Shown in pieces: positions 4,459-6,153 of a stretch of DNA of 6,153 nucleotides. A program made the position numbers and the translations under genes. The DNA comes from Chthoniobacterales bacterium (lineage in GTDB: Bacteria; Verrucomicrobiota; Verrucomicrobiae; Chthoniobacterales; UBA10450), in assembly GCA_003244125.1 (NCBI GenBank), contig QHBL01000327.1, forward strand, positions 1 through 6,153, in the 5' to 3' direction. The stretch's first letter is position 1. Each line of letters starts with the position of its first letter. Below the pieces are notes generated by a model, which was not told the DNA's origin, ran no database searches, and worked only from the letters and a program-made list of their open reading frames with translations.

Positions 4459-6153
4459 ATGCCCCGGGCGTTTCCGACTGCTGTCATCGAAAATCTTCAG
4501 CCGCTGATTGATGGCGGGCGCTACCCAATCAAACGCGTGGTGGGCGAAGACCTGGCGGTCGAAGCCGATATTTTCAAGGATGGTCACGATGTGGTGGCGG
4601 CAGTTTTAAAATGGCGATTGCTCGGCGAAACGCGCTGGCACGAAACGCCGATGCGCCCGCTGGAGAACGATCGTTGGCGCGGCACCTGCACTTTGTATGA
4701 GAACGCCACCTACGAATACACCGTCGAAGCTTGGACTGATTTTTTTGCCGGCTGGCAACTCGAATTTTCCACCAAGTTTAACGCAGGCATTACGCCGCTC
4801 CAAAGCGAAGCGCTGGAAGGCGCAGCCTTGATCGAAGCGGCAGCGGAACGCGCGGCTGGAACGAAGGATGCCGAACGTTTGCGCGAGATTGCGCAAGCGG
4901 TGCGCAACGAGGATGCGCGGGCCGTGAACGAACTCGCGCACTCCGGTGAGCTCGAAGTCCTGATGCGAAGCTATCCCGATCGCGCGGCGGCGACGCAATG
5001 GGCGCCGGCGCCGGTTGTGATAGTCGATCGCATCGAAGCGCGCACCGCCGCCTGGTATGAATTTTTCCCGCGCTCGGCCGAAGGCTTGCCCGATCGCGGT
5101 TCGACCCTCCGCGATTGTCTTGGTCGCATCGACGACGCGAAAGCGATGGGATTCAACGTCATCTATTTCCCGCCCATTCATCCCATCGGCACGACGAATC
5201 GCAAAGGCCGCAACAATTCCATCACCTCGGAACCGGACGAGCCGGGCGTGCCGTATGCCATTGGCAATCGCCATCTGAATTTACCGAATGGCGGCGGCCA
5301 CAAAGACATCGAGCCTTCACTCGGGACGCTGGAGGATTTTGTCTGGTTGGAGCAGGAAGTACGCAAACGCGGGCTCGAGATCGCGCTCGATTTCGCCATC
5401 AACTGCTCGCCGGATCATCCCTACGTGGCCGAGCATCCGGAATGGTTTTACGCGCGCCCGGACGGCACCATCAAATACGCCGAGAATCCGCCGAAAAAAT
5501 ACGAAGACATTTATCCGCTGAACTTCCGTTGCGCCAACTGGCAGGCGCTCTGGGAGGAGATGAAGAGCATCATCCTCTTCTGGGCCGAGCGCGGCGTCCG
5601 CATTTTTCGCGTCGATAATCCGCACACCAAACCGGTCCCGTTCTGGGAATGGCTCATCGCCGGAGTGCGCGCGAAATTTCCTGACGTCATCTTTCTTTCC
5701 GAAGCGTTCACCAAACCGAAGATGATGAAGGTGCTGGCGAAAGCCGGGTTCACCCAGAGCTATACCTATTTCACCTGGCGCAACTACAAACAGGAGCTCA
5801 TCGACTACTTCACCGAACTTACGCAGACCAAGATGCGCGAATATTTCCGCGGCAACCTTTTCACCAACACGCCCGACATTCTGCCGGTCTTTTTGCAGGA
5901 AAGCGGCCGAGCCGCGTTCATGATCCGCGCCGTTCTCGCCGCCACGCTCTCCAGCGTTTACGGCATCTACTCCGGGTTCGAGCTATGCGAAAACGCGGCG
6001 CTGCCGGGTCGCGAAGAGTATCTCGATTCCGAGAAGTATCAGTTCAAAGGGCGCGACTGGGACGCTCCCCGCAACATCAAGGATCTCGTCACCCGCCTTA
6101 ACCAAATCCGCCGCGATAATCGCGCCCTGCACTTCTACGATAACCTGCGCTTC
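4459..6153 (+). CDS. glgE: Alpha-1,4-glucan:maltose-1-phosphate maltosyltransferase (GlgE), 3' end off the window
   Basis: The first 565 codons are present and remain open to the window edge; family members are about 660-700 residues, so roughly the last 100 are missing. GlgE is a GH13 retaining enzyme that transfers maltose from alpha-maltose-1-phosphate to the non-reducing end of a growing alpha-1,4-glucan in the cytosol. Residues 1-190 are the N-terminal beta-sandwich and helical domain. The catalytic barrel begins near RIEARTAAWYEFFPR (191-205). Key pieces are IYFPPIHPIG (235-244), HKDIEPSLGT (281-290), EIALDFAINCSPDHP (307-321), the KKYEDIYPLNF loop (346-356), nucleophile D386 in FRVDNPHTKP, acid/base E415 in FLSEAFT and probable third carboxylate D473 in NTPDIL. 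The 29-residue D-to-E spacing matches the Streptomyces coelicolor enzyme (D394, E423). The ATG at 4459 is the only one in frame after TGA 4444-4446. The usual partners TreS, maltokinase and GlgB are not visible and may lie downstream. Confidence 0.95.
   Translation, partial: MPRAFPTAVIENLQPLIDGGRYPIKRVVGEDLAVEADIFKDGHDVVAAVLKWRLLGETRWHETPMRPLENDRWRGTCTLYENATYEYTVEAWTDFFAGWQLEFSTKFNAGITPLQSEALEGAALIEAAAERAAGTKDAERLREIAQAVRNEDARAVNELAHSGELEVLMRSYPDRAAATQWAPAPVVIVDRIEARTAAWYEFFPRSAEGLPDRGSTLRDCLGRIDDAKAMGFNVIYFPPIHPIGTTNRKGRNNSITSEPDEPGVPYAIGNRHLNLPNGGGHKDIEPSLGTLEDFVWLEQEVRKRGLEIALDFAINCSPDHPYVAEHPEWFYARPDGTIKYAENPPKKYEDIYPLNFRCANWQALWEEMKSIILFWAERGVRIFRVDNPHTKPVPFWEWLIAGVRAKFPDVIFLSEAFTKPKMMKVLAKAGFTQSYTYFTWRNYKQELIDYFTELTQTKMREYFRGNLFTNTPDILPVFLQESGRAAFMIRAVLAATLSSVYGIYSGFELCENAALPGREEYLDSEKYQFKGRDWDAPRNIKDLVTRLNQIRRDNRALHFYDNLRF

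Noticed and set aside
4448..4507. Alternative ATG at 4448 as the glgE start
   Set aside because: It is in a different frame and reaches a TGA after 19 codons; only the ATG at 4459 opens the GlgE frame.
4606..5274. 222-codon open frame on the - strand inside glgE
   Set aside because: It is a shadow of the GlgE coding frame; the + strand translation carries all the family motifs.

Overview
This is a GC-rich bacterial window with every supported gene on the + strand. I see no tRNA, rRNA, CRISPR array, phage gene or transposase. The organism is probably a soil-type Verrucomicrobiota (Spartobacteria/Chthoniobacterales-like). That is an inference from the dispersed repeat beginning TGTCATTCC at 4302, the GlgE route to alpha-glucan, the absence of Shine-Dalgarno sequences and the general base composition. 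It is not proven by any marker gene.

Layout. Positions 1-171 are the end of an M28-type zinc peptidase / glutaminyl-cyclase-like protein cut by the window edge. After 56 bases comes a tight three-gene run, 228-3555. It holds a beta-hydroxyacid dehydrogenase of the glyoxylate/succinic-semialdehyde reductase type with an unusual Pro/Glu-rich C-terminal tail. Next, 8 bases on, is the folate-binding Fe-S maintenance protein YgfZ. A MalK/UgpC-type sugar-ABC ATPase follows, its start codon sharing one base with the ygfZ stop. A 90-base gap with a small hairpin and a 10-bp direct repeat leads to a winged-helix regulator (3646-4281) related to SufR-like proteins but lacking most of the cysteines that would hold an Fe-S cluster. 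The next gap (4282-4458) holds a dispersed inverted repeat of about 95 bases, then two small operator-like palindromes. The window ends inside glgE (4459 to the edge), the maltose-1-phosphate maltosyltransferase that builds alpha-1,4-glucan.

How the genes may work together. GlgE is the final polymerising step of the trehalose-to-glucan route (TreS, maltokinase, GlgE, GlgB). The MalK-type ATPase could energise uptake of maltose- or trehalose-like sugars, but no permease or binding protein lies in the window. The regulator is immediately upstream of glgE, and a 15-bp palindrome six bases before the glgE start makes local control plausible. The dehydrogenase and YgfZ look like housekeeping genes transcribed with the ATPase. 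I found no clear novel multi-gene system. The best leads are the glgE upstream palindrome, the 9-mer shared by the regulator and glgE upstream regions, the cysteine-poor regulator and the dehydrogenase tail.
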